Source: Oryzibacter oryziterrae
GTDB lineage: Bacteria; Pseudomonadota; Alphaproteobacteria; Rhizobiales; Pleomorphomonadaceae
Assembly: GCF_021864535.1 (NCBI RefSeq)
Contig: NZ_JAKJIC010000014.1
Span: 1-64,000, forward strand
Length of the DNA: 64,000 nucleotides
Direction of reading: 5' to 3'
In this document: positions 49,322-56,907 of the stretch, in pieces
Layout: every line of letters starts with the position of its first letter
How positions within the stretch are numbered: position 1 is the stretch's first letter
Notes under the pieces: model-generated
Told to the model about the DNA's origin: nothing
Database searches by the model: none
Seen by the model: only the letters and a program-made list of their open reading frames with translations
Translations under genes and position numbers: made by a program

Positions 49322-49581
49322 CAGGATTGGTCCCGGCCTAGGAACAGCGAAGCAATCTCCTGATCATCACCATTGAAGAGAGCAAGATCGAGGTCGGGAA
49401 ACCTGCCTTCCAGCAGGCCTAGCCGCTTGCCACTCTGCCGTGGCTCCTGAAGCGGGACCAGACGAGCCACGGGGCGACCGCCCCGCGCGATGATCACTTC
49501 GGTTTCAGCTCCGGATTCCACCTGCTGGACGAGCTTGGACAGGTTCGTCTTGGCTTCGAGCATGTTGACGGGCAACGTCAT
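49321..49581 (-). CDS. Phd/YefM-family antitoxin
   Basis: An 86-residue antitoxin. The N-terminal Phd fold is visible as MTLPVNMLEAKTNLSKLVQQVESGAETEVIIARGGRPVARLVPL. The C-terminal tail (LGLLEGRFPDLDLALFNGDDQEIASLF) is acidic and probably the toxin-binding arm. AGGAGG precedes the ATG at 49581. It pairs with the VapC-like toxin, a common Phd-PIN combination, and likely autoregulates. An upstream ATG at 49635 is not needed. Confidence 0.92.
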   Translation of the reverse strand: MTLPVNMLEAKTNLSKLVQQVESGAETEVIIARGGRPVARLVPLQEPRQSGKRLGLLEGRFPDLDLALFNGDDQEIASLFLGRDQS

Positions 49582-49656
49582 ATGCGCCTCCTGGCTAAGT
49601 CTGACCAAGATAGGCAATGTGGCCCGGCAGTGCAAGCTTGTCTCCCGTCGTTAGCA

Positions 49657-49671
49657 TTAACGCCCCGTTAG
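49657..49671. promoter_or_regulatory. CtrA-like motif upstream of the extensin-like gene
   Basis: TTAA-CGCCCCG-TTAG keeps N7 spacing with one mismatch. It overlaps the small inverted repeat CCCCG-TTAG-CGGGG and lies 27 bases before the plus-strand start, so it could also be only an mRNA leader hairpin. Confidence 0.3.
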
Positions 49672-49697
49672 CGGGGATGGTGGCATTTTAGGCCATC

Positions 49698-50822
49698 ATG
49701 AAGCCATCTCGTTTCGCGTCCGGTCTTCTCGTGCTCGTTTATCCCGCGCTGCTCGTCGGCTGCGGCATGTTCGACTTTGAGGAACGGGAACCGTGGCGGG
49801 CGCAGGCGGAGGCGGCCTGCTACGCGCGCGGACTCGTCAAGCTGACGACGCTGATCAAGGAGATCGGGCCGATCGAAGGCAAGGGCATCTGCGGCATCGA
49901 TCGGCCGCTGAAGGTTGCGGCGCTTGAGGACGGCACGGTCAGTCTTGGCAATCGCGCGCTGGTGATGTCCTGTCCGATGACAGCCGCACTGGAGCAATGG
50001 GTGCAGACCTCGGTGATGCCGGCAGCCTATGCCCACTATGGCTCACCGGTGGTCGAGATCAAGAATTTCGGCACCTATAACTGCCGCACGCGCAACTCCG
50101 TTCCCGGTGCCCGGCTCAGCGAGCATGCCTTTGCCAATGCCTTCGATTTTGCCGGCGTGACACTGGCCAACGGTTACACCGTGACGGTGAAGAAGGGCTG
50201 GCGCGGCAACGAGACCGATCGCGCCTTCCTGCGCGAGATCGATGCCGGGGCCTGCGGGCCGTTCACAACGGTGCTCGGGCCCGGCTCGGATGGCATGCAC
50301 GAGGATCATTTCCACCTCGATCTCGCCCATCACAATGCGCAAGGCACCTATCGCTACTGCAAGCCCAAGCCGAATGTAACGCCGTCGGCCATGGTGGCAT
50401 CCAATGTGCCGATGGCACCCATGGAGATCCCGAAGGACGAGCAGGTGTGGCCGAAGGTGCTGCCGCAATCGATCGAAGCAGCCGACCGGCAGCCGCCGCT
50501 TGGCGGGCAGGGTGCCAGCGGCTTCGATCAACCCTTGCCGCCGGCGCCGGTGGACCAGGGCGGCTATCCGAACCAGCCGCTCGTCTATCCGGCAGCCCAG
50601 CAGGGCTATCCGGCTCAATCGGCGCCTGTGTCCTATCCGGCGCAGCCGGTTCAGCAGCCGGCGGCTGCTTGTCCGCCGGGCTATATCTGCACGCCGGTCG
50701 GGGCCAACTCCGTGCCGCCGCAAGTGGGGACGGCACCGGGATGGAACGTGGGCGCCCAGCCCGTGCAGGGCTATTCGTCGGGTGACATCACCGGCTCGAT
50801 CGGCGGATATTCGGACCAGTGA
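49698..50822 (+). CDS. Extensin-like C-terminal domain lipoprotein
   Basis: A 374-residue lipoprotein. The lipobox LLVGC makes Cys22 the likely lipidated residue. The extensin-like (M15-related) domain (about 40-215) has DRPLKVAAL, NCRTRNSVPGARLSEHAFANAFDFAGV and GPGSDGMHEDHFHLDLA, with histidine/aspartate ligands as in LAS-type zinc peptidases. Pro/Gln/Tyr-rich tail (about 225-374) has tandem YPAQP-like repeats. Possibly a cell-wall hydrolase or wall-binding protein on the outer membrane or inner face; not in an operon. Confidence 0.86.
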   Translation: MKPSRFASGLLVLVYPALLVGCGMFDFEEREPWRAQAEAACYARGLVKLTTLIKEIGPIEGKGICGIDRPLKVAALEDGTVSLGNRALVMSCPMTAALEQWVQTSVMPAAYAHYGSPVVEIKNFGTYNCRTRNSVPGARLSEHAFANAFDFAGVTLANGYTVTVKKGWRGNETDRAFLREIDAGACGPFTTVLGPGSDGMHEDHFHLDLAHHNAQGTYRYCKPKPNVTPSAMVASNVPMAPMEIPKDEQVWPKVLPQSIEAADRQPPLGGQGASGFDQPLPPAPVDQGGYPNQPLVYPAAQQGYPAQSAPVSYPAQPVQQPAAACPPGYICTPVGANSVPPQVGTAPGWNVGAQPVQGYSSGDITGSIGGYSDQ

Positions 50823-50868
50823 TCGGCGTGCGAGGGCGCCGAGGCTTCGCGCAGTAGTGCGTGATCAC

Positions 50869-50890
50869 GATTTGATGAATCGATCAAATC
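50869..50890. promoter_or_regulatory. Palindrome upstream of the MFS gene
   Basis: GATTTGAT (50869-50876) and ATCAAATC (50883-50890) form a perfect 8-bp inverted repeat with 6-base centre. It resembles a regulator operator more than a terminator; it is FNR-like only with N6 rather than N4 spacing. Located 115 bases before the transporter start. Confidence 0.5.
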
Positions 50891-51004
50891 AGGCTTGGAC
50901 AACGGCTGCGGCGATGGTTATGAACGGTAGCGCAGGCCGCGTCTCTTCATGGGATTTGCGAGTCCCGGCATTTTCCGGGCCCTGCGCAATCCTGGACTGA
51001 AGTC

Positions 51005-52264
51005 ATGCAGACGACTACGAGCCCCGCGCCCCGCTGGCCCGGCTTTGGCGAAACCGTTGCTCTTATTGCTGCCCTGATGGGCATGACGGCGCTGGCCATC
51101 GACACGATGCTCCCGGCCCTGCCGAACATCGGCGGCAGCTTCGGCATTGCCGAACAGAATAACCTGCAGTTTGTCGTTTATGTCTACATGGGCGGATTTG
51201 CGCTGGCGCAGGTGATCTATGGCCCGCTGGCCGACATCTTCGGGCGGCGGCCGGTGCTGCTGACCGGGCTTGTCATTCTGGCGCTTGGGGCGGTTCTGGC
51301 GTCGCTGGCGCCGAGTTTCGAGCTGCTGCTGGCCGCGCGCTTGCTGCAGGGCGTGGGCGCTGCGGCGCCGCGCGTGCTGGCGGTTTCCATCGTGCGCGAC
51401 CGCTTCGCGGGGCGCGAGATGGCGCGGGTGATGTCCTTCATCATGATGATCTTCATCATCATTCCGGTTCTGGCGCCCAGCCTCGGCGGCTTCATCCTGC
51501 TCGTCGCCAACTGGCGGCTGATCTTCACGATGATGGCGGTTCTGTCGATCGTCACCACGCTCTGGTATGCCGCGCGCATGCCGGAGACGCTGCATCCGGA
51601 ATACCGGCGCCGCTTCTCGCTCCACGACATTCTCGGGGCCGGAAAGCTCTGCGTTACCAACAGGATGGCCTTCGGCTACGCCACGGCGCTGTGCCTGATG
51701 TTCGGCACGCTGATGGCCTATATCGGCTCGGCCGAGCAGATCCTGGGGTCCGACGGCTACCGGCTTGGTACCTATTTCCCGCTGGCCTTTGCGTCGGTGG
51801 CGCTGTTTGCGGGCTTCAGCAACTATCTCAACTCGCGTCTGGTGCAGCGTTTCGGCATGCGGCGATTGTCGCATTCGAGCCTGATTGCCTATGTGATCGT
51901 GACCGGATTGCTGCTGGCGGTGACGCTGCTGAGTGGCGGAATTCCGCCACTTCTGCTGTTCATGGTCCTGCTGGGATTGAGCCATTTCTGCTTTGCCAAC
52001 ATCACCTCGAACTTCAATGCGCTGGCATTGGAGCCGCTCGGGGCGGTGGCGGGAACGGCCTCGTCGCTGATCGGCAGCTATACGACGCTGGTGGGTGCCT
52101 TCCTGGGCGCGCTGGTGGGACAGGCCTTCGACGGCACGGTGATCCCCTATGCCCTGGGCTGTTTCGGCCTGTCGGCGATTGCGCTCGGCGTGGTGCTCTG
52201 GACGGAAAAAGGCAAGCTGTTTCAACAGCATCACCACGCGCCGGCCGCGACCGTCAAGCCCTGA
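51005..52264 (+). CDS. Bcr/CflA-type MFS drug exporter
   Basis: A 419-residue transporter with twelve predicted helices. The first cytoplasmic loop motif GPLADIFGRRPVLL (DRRGRKP type) and the TM5 block VMSFIMMIFIIIPVLAPSLGGFIL (drug-antiporter motif C-like) indicate the DHA1 family; Bcr/CflA members export sulfonamides, chloramphenicol or bicyclomycin. N-terminal ALAIDTMLPALPNIG is characteristic. It ends with a His-rich tail (QQHHHAPAATVKP). It is alone, near an operator-like palindrome at 50869-50890. Confidence 0.92.
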   Translation: MQTTTSPAPRWPGFGETVALIAALMGMTALAIDTMLPALPNIGGSFGIAEQNNLQFVVYVYMGGFALAQVIYGPLADIFGRRPVLLTGLVILALGAVLASLAPSFELLLAARLLQGVGAAAPRVLAVSIVRDRFAGREMARVMSFIMMIFIIIPVLAPSLGGFILLVANWRLIFTMMAVLSIVTTLWYAARMPETLHPEYRRRFSLHDILGAGKLCVTNRMAFGYATALCLMFGTLMAYIGSAEQILGSDGYRLGTYFPLAFASVALFAGFSNYLNSRLVQRFGMRRLSHSSLIAYVIVTGLLLAVTLLSGGIPPLLLFMVLLGLSHFCFANITSNFNALALEPLGAVAGTASSLIGSYTTLVGAFLGALVGQAFDGTVIPYALGCFGLSAIALGVVLWTEKGKLFQQHHHAPAATVKP

Positions 52265-52281
52265 GGGCCGGCTCTTCGGGC

Positions 52282-53475
52282 CTATTTCAGCGCGGCGATG
52301 GTGGCCTTGTCGGGGTAGCAGGTGACGGGAAGACCGTGGGCTTGCTGCCAGCGACCGATGGCGACGCGGGTGCGGAAGCCGACGAGACCGTCGGCGGTGC
52401 CCACGTCATGGCCCATGGCCTCGAGGCGTTTCTGCAGGCTGCGCACGTCGCCGCGGCTGAAGCCCTGGGGCGGCGACCATGTCGCGGTTATGACGCTTTT
52501 GCCGACGAGTTTGTCGCCCACAAGTCGCACCCAGAGTGCATAGACATCGGACTCGTTATAGGTCTTCAGCACATAGAAATTGTCCGACACCAGGAAGGCC
52601 GGTCCGTAGCGGCCGGCCGGCAGCAGCAGGTGTCCGACAGGTCCGACGTCGGCTGAAGTGACGGGGCTGCCGTCGGCGCGGGTCACGTCGGCCCCGGTCC
52701 AGCTGGCGATCGGCTGGCCCTGGTCGGGACCTTCGAGCGTGCAGGAGACGGAGGGCGGCAGGCGCACCTCGGTCCCGACGGGTACGCCGGCCTTCCAGCC
52801 GTTGAGGGCGAGGAAGTGGGCGATGGAGCCGAGCACGTCAGGGGTGGAGGTCCAGATGTCGCGGCGACCGTCTCCATCCTGATCGACGGCATAGTCCCTG
52901 AACTTCGACGGCATGAACTGCGGCTGGCCAAGCGCGCCGGCCCAGGAGCTCTTCATGGCCTTGAGGCTGACCTCGCCGCTGTCGAGGATCTGCAGTGCTG
53001 CGATCAGTTCGGGCAGGAACTCGGCCTTGCGCGAGCCCATGTAGGCCTGCGTCGCCAGGGTGCGGATGGCGCTCTTGGGGAGCGCGGCGGCGCCATAGGC
53101 GGACTCCTTGGCCCAGACCGCGACGACGATGCCGGGCGGCACGCCGGTGGCCTTCTGGATGGAGGCGAGGACATCCTTGTTGGCCGCCACTTTCCTGGCG
53201 GCGATCGACCGCTGGGCGGCGAGCTTGCCAGCGTCGAGATAGCCGGCCGGACTGCGGAACTCGGCCTGAAAATCCGTGGCCTTGGGCCCGAGATCGGGCA
53301 GCCCCGTGTCGGGCGTCAGGCCGGCGATGGCAGCGTCGAAGGTGGCGCGGCTCACCCCAGCCGACTGCGCCTTCGGCCAGACGGTGGCGGCCAACCATGC
53401 CTGGAAGGGATCGGCGGCCCGGGCGGGGCAGGCGGCGAGGGCGAGGAGCAGGCTGAGGGCGAGGCGCTTGATCAT
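52282..53475 (-). CDS. Lytic murein transglycosylase, MltB family
   Basis: A 397-residue enzyme. The signal peptide MIKRLALSLLLALAACPARAA is cut near ARA; although it contains AAC, the spacing suggests a normal signal peptide rather than a lipoprotein. The SLT_2 catalytic domain has VAVWAKESAYG with the catalytic Glu, GALGQPQFMPSKFRDYAVDQDGDGRRDIW and a C-terminal PG_binding_1 domain (FSRGDVRSLQKRLEAMGHDVGTADGLVGFRTRVAI). It cleaves glycan strands with formation of 1,6-anhydromuramic acid. ATG at 53475; upstream in-frame 53511 is unlikely. Confidence 0.93.
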   Translation of the reverse strand: MIKRLALSLLLALAACPARAADPFQAWLAATVWPKAQSAGVSRATFDAAIAGLTPDTGLPDLGPKATDFQAEFRSPAGYLDAGKLAAQRSIAARKVAANKDVLASIQKATGVPPGIVVAVWAKESAYGAAALPKSAIRTLATQAYMGSRKAEFLPELIAALQILDSGEVSLKAMKSSWAGALGQPQFMPSKFRDYAVDQDGDGRRDIWTSTPDVLGSIAHFLALNGWKAGVPVGTEVRLPPSVSCTLEGPDQGQPIASWTGADVTRADGSPVTSADVGPVGHLLLPAGRYGPAFLVSDNFYVLKTYNESDVYALWVRLVGDKLVGKSVITATWSPPQGFSRGDVRSLQKRLEAMGHDVGTADGLVGFRTRVAIGRWQQAHGLPVTCYPDKATIAALK

Positions 53476-53546
53476 GGGCGGAGTTGAGCATGTTTTGCCC
53501 ATCCCCGCCAAGCGGCGTTGGTGGGGATGGCCTTGCCTTTGGCTAC

Positions 53547-53846
53547 CTACTTTTGTGTGTCCGTATTGGAGGTCATGAAGGGTAATGGCAGGCCAAAATC
53601 GACGCCTACGCGCTGGGAAGCCGCCACAAGTAATTCCATCGCTTGGGTCACGGAGATTGGCCTTGCCGTACCATCAAAGGCATCGTCAAGGATTACGTCG
53701 CGATCGACAGCGCACCAGCCGGATTTTGGAAGCCCTGTTGACGCGTTGAGGACATAGGCGTCCGGTCCCGAAATCACCGCAAGGCGGTATTCCCATGTGT
53801 ACCAAACAGCTGTGGAGCCGGGCGTCCTATCAGGAAAGGCAGACAT
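53547..53846 (-). CDS. Small protein of unknown function
   Basis: A 99-residue, probably cytosolic protein with GCGGAGACC before its ATG at 53846. It contains two tryptophans close together (AVWYTWEYRLAV), an SGWCAVDRDVILDDAFDG block, and a hydrophobic helix (TQAMELLVAASQRVG). No family recognised. Codon composition is less GC-rich than its neighbours, suggesting recent acquisition. It lies downstream of the ParDE-like pair by 25 bases on the same strand and could belong to that unit, but nothing in the sequence makes it an antitoxin. Confidence 0.62.
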   Translation of the reverse strand: MSAFPDRTPGSTAVWYTWEYRLAVISGPDAYVLNASTGLPKSGWCAVDRDVILDDAFDGTARPISVTQAMELLVAASQRVGVDFGLPLPFMTSNTDTQK

Positions 53847-53871
53847 TTCGGTCTCCGCAGTAAACTCGTGT

Positions 53872-54219
53872 CTAGCCCTTATTGCTCAGAGCCAACAGGT
53901 CTTCTCGCAAACGCACGGGTATGTTCATGCGTTCGTGCAGAATGCTCATGACACCAATTGCGCCATCGTCGAGGAGTCTGAAGAACACGAAATGGTGCTC
54001 ATAGCGACTGAAATAGGCGTCTCGCGCCAGTTCGGGCGGCACCGTCAACTTGCGTGGCAACCGCCGCCACAACATGCGGTTCGAGGCTAATTTCTGCAAA
54101 TACATATGGAGGCCCCGGATATAAGCCTCGGCCTGATCCTCGCCCCATTTTTCAGCGGTGTCCCGGTAAATCTGGTCCTGTGCCGCGTCGGCGCGGCCAA
54201 AAAACCGATAGCCGGCCAT
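53872..54219 (-). CDS. RelE/ParE-family toxin
   Basis: A 115-residue toxin with the RelE/ParE fold. It has the family's helical N-terminus (AAQDQIYRDTAEKWGEDQAEAYIRGLHMYLQKLA) and beta-sheet end (YFSRYEHHFVFFRLLDDGAIGVMSILHERMN), where the SxxHxxM run is typical. ParE-type members block gyrase; RelE-type cleave mRNA; the sequence favours ParE by its partner. ATG two bases after the antitoxin stop. Confidence 0.9.
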   Translation of the reverse strand: MAGYRFFGRADAAQDQIYRDTAEKWGEDQAEAYIRGLHMYLQKLASNRMLWRRLPRKLTVPPELARDAYFSRYEHHFVFFRLLDDGAIGVMSILHERMNIPVRLREDLLALSNKG

Positions 54220-54221
54220 GC

Positions 54222-54473
54222 TCAGCGGCTCTTGTTGCGCTTGATGACATCCTCTGCCGACACTTCGACAAACTGGCTGTCGTCAGCCCACAGGGCCGGC
54301 GCCAACTCGCGTTTCAGCTCGTCCCATGCGGCATCGCGGCTCTGCAGGTCGTTGCGGATCAACGCACGCACATATTCGCTGGCGTTCTCGTACAGGCCGT
54401 CTTTGCCAATCTGGTGCTGAATGTGCTCTTGCAGCACACCCGAGACCTTCACGTGGATGCTTCCCGATGCCAT
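54222..54473 (-). CDS. ParD-family antitoxin
   Basis: An 83-residue ribbon-helix-helix antitoxin. MASGSIHVKVSGVLQEHIQHQIG is the DNA-binding ribbon and first helix; YENASEYVRALIRNDLQSRD is the ParD signature helix. The C-terminal part wraps the toxin. AAAGG before the ATG at 54473; an upstream in-frame ATG at 54527 has no ribosome binding site. It lies directly upstream of the toxin and probably represses its own promoter, located in the AT-rich 54480-54535. Confidence 0.9.
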   Translation of the reverse strand: MASGSIHVKVSGVLQEHIQHQIGKDGLYENASEYVRALIRNDLQSRDAAWDELKRELAPALWADDSQFVEVSAEDVIKRNKSR

Positions 54474-54795
54474 GGCGATGACCTTTCCCAACCCTGGTAT
54501 TGTGGGTAGCGTGACACATATTGTCAATCTTCTTCACGCCGCGGCGCCGGTCGGCTGTGGCGTGCCGGTCGCTGCGGCCAGGCTTTCGGCTGGTGGGTTG
54601 GTTCGGTGATGGGGTGCGGATCATTGGTACCGTCCTGTTGCGGCAGGTCGGTGCGTCTGCTCTTCTGGGGGCGGCAGGCCCTTGCGGTTTGTCGTTGCGG
54701 CGGTCGAAGTCCTTGAGATGTCCGCTGAGGGAGACAAGCCCCCTCCCGCCGCAACCTTTTCCATTGGATGCCGATGCTGCCTGTCCGGCTTCCCG
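54474..54795. other. Gene-free stretch right of the ParDE pair
   Basis: The left 60 bases are AT-rich and must hold the antitoxin promoter; the similar motifs TATTGTG and TATTGTC occur there. The rest is GC-rich with no supported gene or clear terminator for the aldo/keto reductase gene. Confidence 0.4.
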
Positions 54796-55842
54796 TTACC
54801 GGCTCGGGCCCTTGCGTTCGGCCGAGGCGGCCCAGAGGTTGACGTTGAGATCAGGCGCGCGGCGGGCGAGTTCGGCCATCTCCGCGTCGGAGAAGGCGAG
54901 GTTCTGAAGCGCGCCGACGCAGTCGATCACCTGTTCGGGGCGGCTGGCGCCGATCAGGGCGGAGGTGACGCGGCCACCGCGCAGCACCCAGGCGAGCGCC
55001 ATCTGCGCCAGTGTCTGGCCGCGGGCGGCGGCCATGTCGTTGAGGGCGCGGATGTGGCCGAGGTTCTCGTCGGTCATGAAGAAGGGCTTGAGCGAACCCT
55101 TGCGGGCGGCACGGCTGTCGTTGGGCACGTCGCCGCGCAGATATTTGTCGGTGAGCATGCCCTGGGCGAGCGGGGAGAAGGCGATGCAGCCGACGCCGAG
55201 ATCGTCGAGCGTGTCGAGCAGGCCGTCGTCCTCGACCCAGCGGTTGATCATGGAATAGCTGGGCTGGTGGATCAGGCAGGGCGTGCCGAGGTCTTTCAGG
55301 ATGGCGACGGCCTCGCGGGTGCGCTGGGAATTGTAGGAGGAGATGCCGGCATAGAGCGCCTTGCCCGAGCGCACGGCGCTGTCGAGCGCGCCCATGGTCT
55401 CCTCGAGTGGCGTCTCGGGATCGAAGCGGTGCGAATAGAAGATGTCGACATAGTCGAGGCCCATGCGCTTGAGGCTCTGGTCGAGGCTCGAGAGCATGTA
55501 TTTGCGGCTGCCCCATTCGCCATAGGGGCCGGGCCACATGAGGTATCCGGCCTTGGTGGAGATCACCATCTCGTCGCGATAGGCCGCAAAATCGGTGGCG
55601 AGGATCTTGCCGAAGGTCTCCTCGGCGGTGCCCGGAGGCGGGCCGTAGTTGTTGGCGAGATCGAAGTGGGTGATGCCGAGATCGAAGGCGGTGTGGCAGA
55701 TGGCGCGGGCGCGATCGAGCGGCGCCGTCTCGCCGAAATTCTGCCAGAGGCCGAGCGAAATGGCCGGCAGTTTCAGGCCGCTGCGGCCGACCCGGCGGTA
55801 TTGCATGGCATCATAGCGAGCGGGAGCGGCGGTATAGGGCAT
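54796..55842 (-). CDS. Aldo/keto reductase, L-glyceraldehyde 3-phosphate reductase type
   Basis: A 348-residue NADPH-dependent TIM-barrel enzyme close to YghZ/MgrA. The catalytic tetrad is visible: Asp in HFDLANNYG, Tyr in the same block (NNYGPPPG), Lys in STKAGYLMW and His in YSHRFDPETPLEE. The NADP-binding end is SALIGASRPEQV. The PPPGTAEETFGKIL loop and MWPGPYGEWGSRKYMLSSLDQSLKR are typical of the YghZ subfamily, which detoxifies methylglyoxal and reduces L-glyceraldehyde 3-phosphate. ATG at 55842 with AGGATT upstream. Monocistronic. Confidence 0.94.
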   Translation of the reverse strand: MPYTAAPARYDAMQYRRVGRSGLKLPAISLGLWQNFGETAPLDRARAICHTAFDLGITHFDLANNYGPPPGTAEETFGKILATDFAAYRDEMVISTKAGYLMWPGPYGEWGSRKYMLSSLDQSLKRMGLDYVDIFYSHRFDPETPLEETMGALDSAVRSGKALYAGISSYNSQRTREAVAILKDLGTPCLIHQPSYSMINRWVEDDGLLDTLDDLGVGCIAFSPLAQGMLTDKYLRGDVPNDSRAARKGSLKPFFMTDENLGHIRALNDMAAARGQTLAQMALAWVLRGGRVTSALIGASRPEQVIDCVGALQNLAFSDAEMAELARRAPDLNVNLWAASAERKGPSR

Positions 55843-56250
55843 GGGAGAATCCTGAATCGATTTTCGTTCGGAGCCTAGTGAGTAGCGCGGTTGGTGGGGG
55901 CTGGCAATCGCGATTTGCCATGGGGGATGGGGGGAGACGCGCAAGCGTTCGAAGGCGATTGCTGTGGTTTACCCCCCCTCTCCAGCTCTTCCCCTCAAGG
56001 GGGGAGAGAGAGCAAGGCGCTAACCGGTTCAAACCTTTGTCAGCTGTTGCGCGAGAACCGAGTTGGGGTCTTGGCCTGCCGGACACAAGGCAGGTGATCG
56101 GGCTCGCAGAGAGGGAGACGGCGTCTTGTTTCGGCCAGGAAGTGCCAGTGATTTCCTTGGGGTCCCGAGGGGAGGGTGACAGGAACGACCTGCGGTCGAT
56201 CCAGTCACCGGCCTTCGGGGTGTCCGGTCATTCGCTTGGGCGTCTGGCTG
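55843..56250. other. Gene-free stretch with palindromic element
   Basis: Between the aldo/keto reductase and the end of the cellulose operon. The left end holds the reductase promoter; the C/T-then-G/A palindrome at 55971-56012 is entered separately. No gene with a ribosome binding site is seen. Confidence 0.45.
55971..56012. repeat. Pyrimidine/purine palindromic element
   Basis: A run of C and CT (CCCCCCCTCTCCAGCTCTT) is followed by CCCCTCAAGGGG and GGAGAGAGAG, giving a long hairpin with core CCCCT-CA-AGGGG. It resembles the dispersed intergenic palindromes with CCCCTCAAGGGGGGAGA cores of Hyphomicrobiales genomes. Only one copy is seen in this window. Confidence 0.45.
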
Positions 56251-56907
56251 TTACTGCTGTGCCGATGGTGCGCCGATGAGGCCCGAGGCGGCGGCGAGCG
56301 GGTCGACGCTGAGGCCGCCGCTGCGGACGGTCCAGTCGGTGGCTGGGCCGAGGGCGAGGCGCAGGCCGGTCATGTTGGCGGTGAGGGCTTCGGGCGTGGC
56401 GCGGGCGCACAGGCGCAGGCGGATGTCGATGGGCTTGGACGTGGCTTCGGTGATGTGTTGCCAGGCAAAGAGGCAGGTGACGCCGGCGCTGTGGCCGAGC
56501 GCGGTGCCGAAGGCGCCGTAGGCGTTCTGGCCGAGGGCATTGGTGCGGGCCATGCGGACGCCGGGGATGGCGGCGGCCATTTCCGCGTCGATGCCGGCGG
56601 GCGTCGGCGGGGCGAGCAAGGCGGGGTCGGAGCCGTCGGGACTGGCGGTGGCGACGGTGATCACATTCTCGCCGGCCAGCGGGGTCGCGCTTTCCAGGAC
56701 GATGCGCTGGCTGAGGCGGCGCGGCTCCTGCCGCTCACTGACCGCGAGGACGCGGCCGGCCGTCGGCGGCAGCACGGCCCAGGCCTGGCCGGGTTCGCGG
56801 GTGAGCGAGGTGGTGGTCTGCAAGGTTGCCACCGAATAGCCGGTGGAGGCGATGCAGCCGGAGAGCATCAGGCCGGCAAGAGCGGCGGCGAAGGGGGCGC
56901 GGATCAT
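56251..56907 (-). CDS. bcsN: Cellulose biosynthesis protein BcsN
   Basis: A 218-residue lipoprotein with lipobox LSGC (Cys18). The block GQAWAVLPPTAGRVLAVSERQEPRRLSQRIVLESATPLAGENVITV fits the BcsN family (found with cellulose genes of Agrobacterium and relatives), as does the C-terminal DIRLRLCARATPEAL. The role in cellulose production is not established. It is the last gene of the operon, with ATG overlapping the stop of the upstream TPR gene by four bases. Confidence 0.8.
   Translation of the reverse strand: MIRAPFAAALAGLMLSGCIASTGYSVATLQTTTSLTREPGQAWAVLPPTAGRVLAVSERQEPRRLSQRIVLESATPLAGENVITVATASPDGSDPALLAPPTPAGIDAEMAAAIPGVRMARTNALGQNAYGAFGTALGHSAGVTCLFAWQHITEATSKPIDIRLRLCARATPEALTANMTGLRLALGPATDWTVRSGGLSVDPLAAASGLIGAPSAQQ

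Noticed and set aside
54521-54907. Plus-strand open frame overlapping the aldo/keto reductase end
   Set aside because: Starts in the antitoxin promoter region, runs antisense into the reductase, and has no ribosome binding site.
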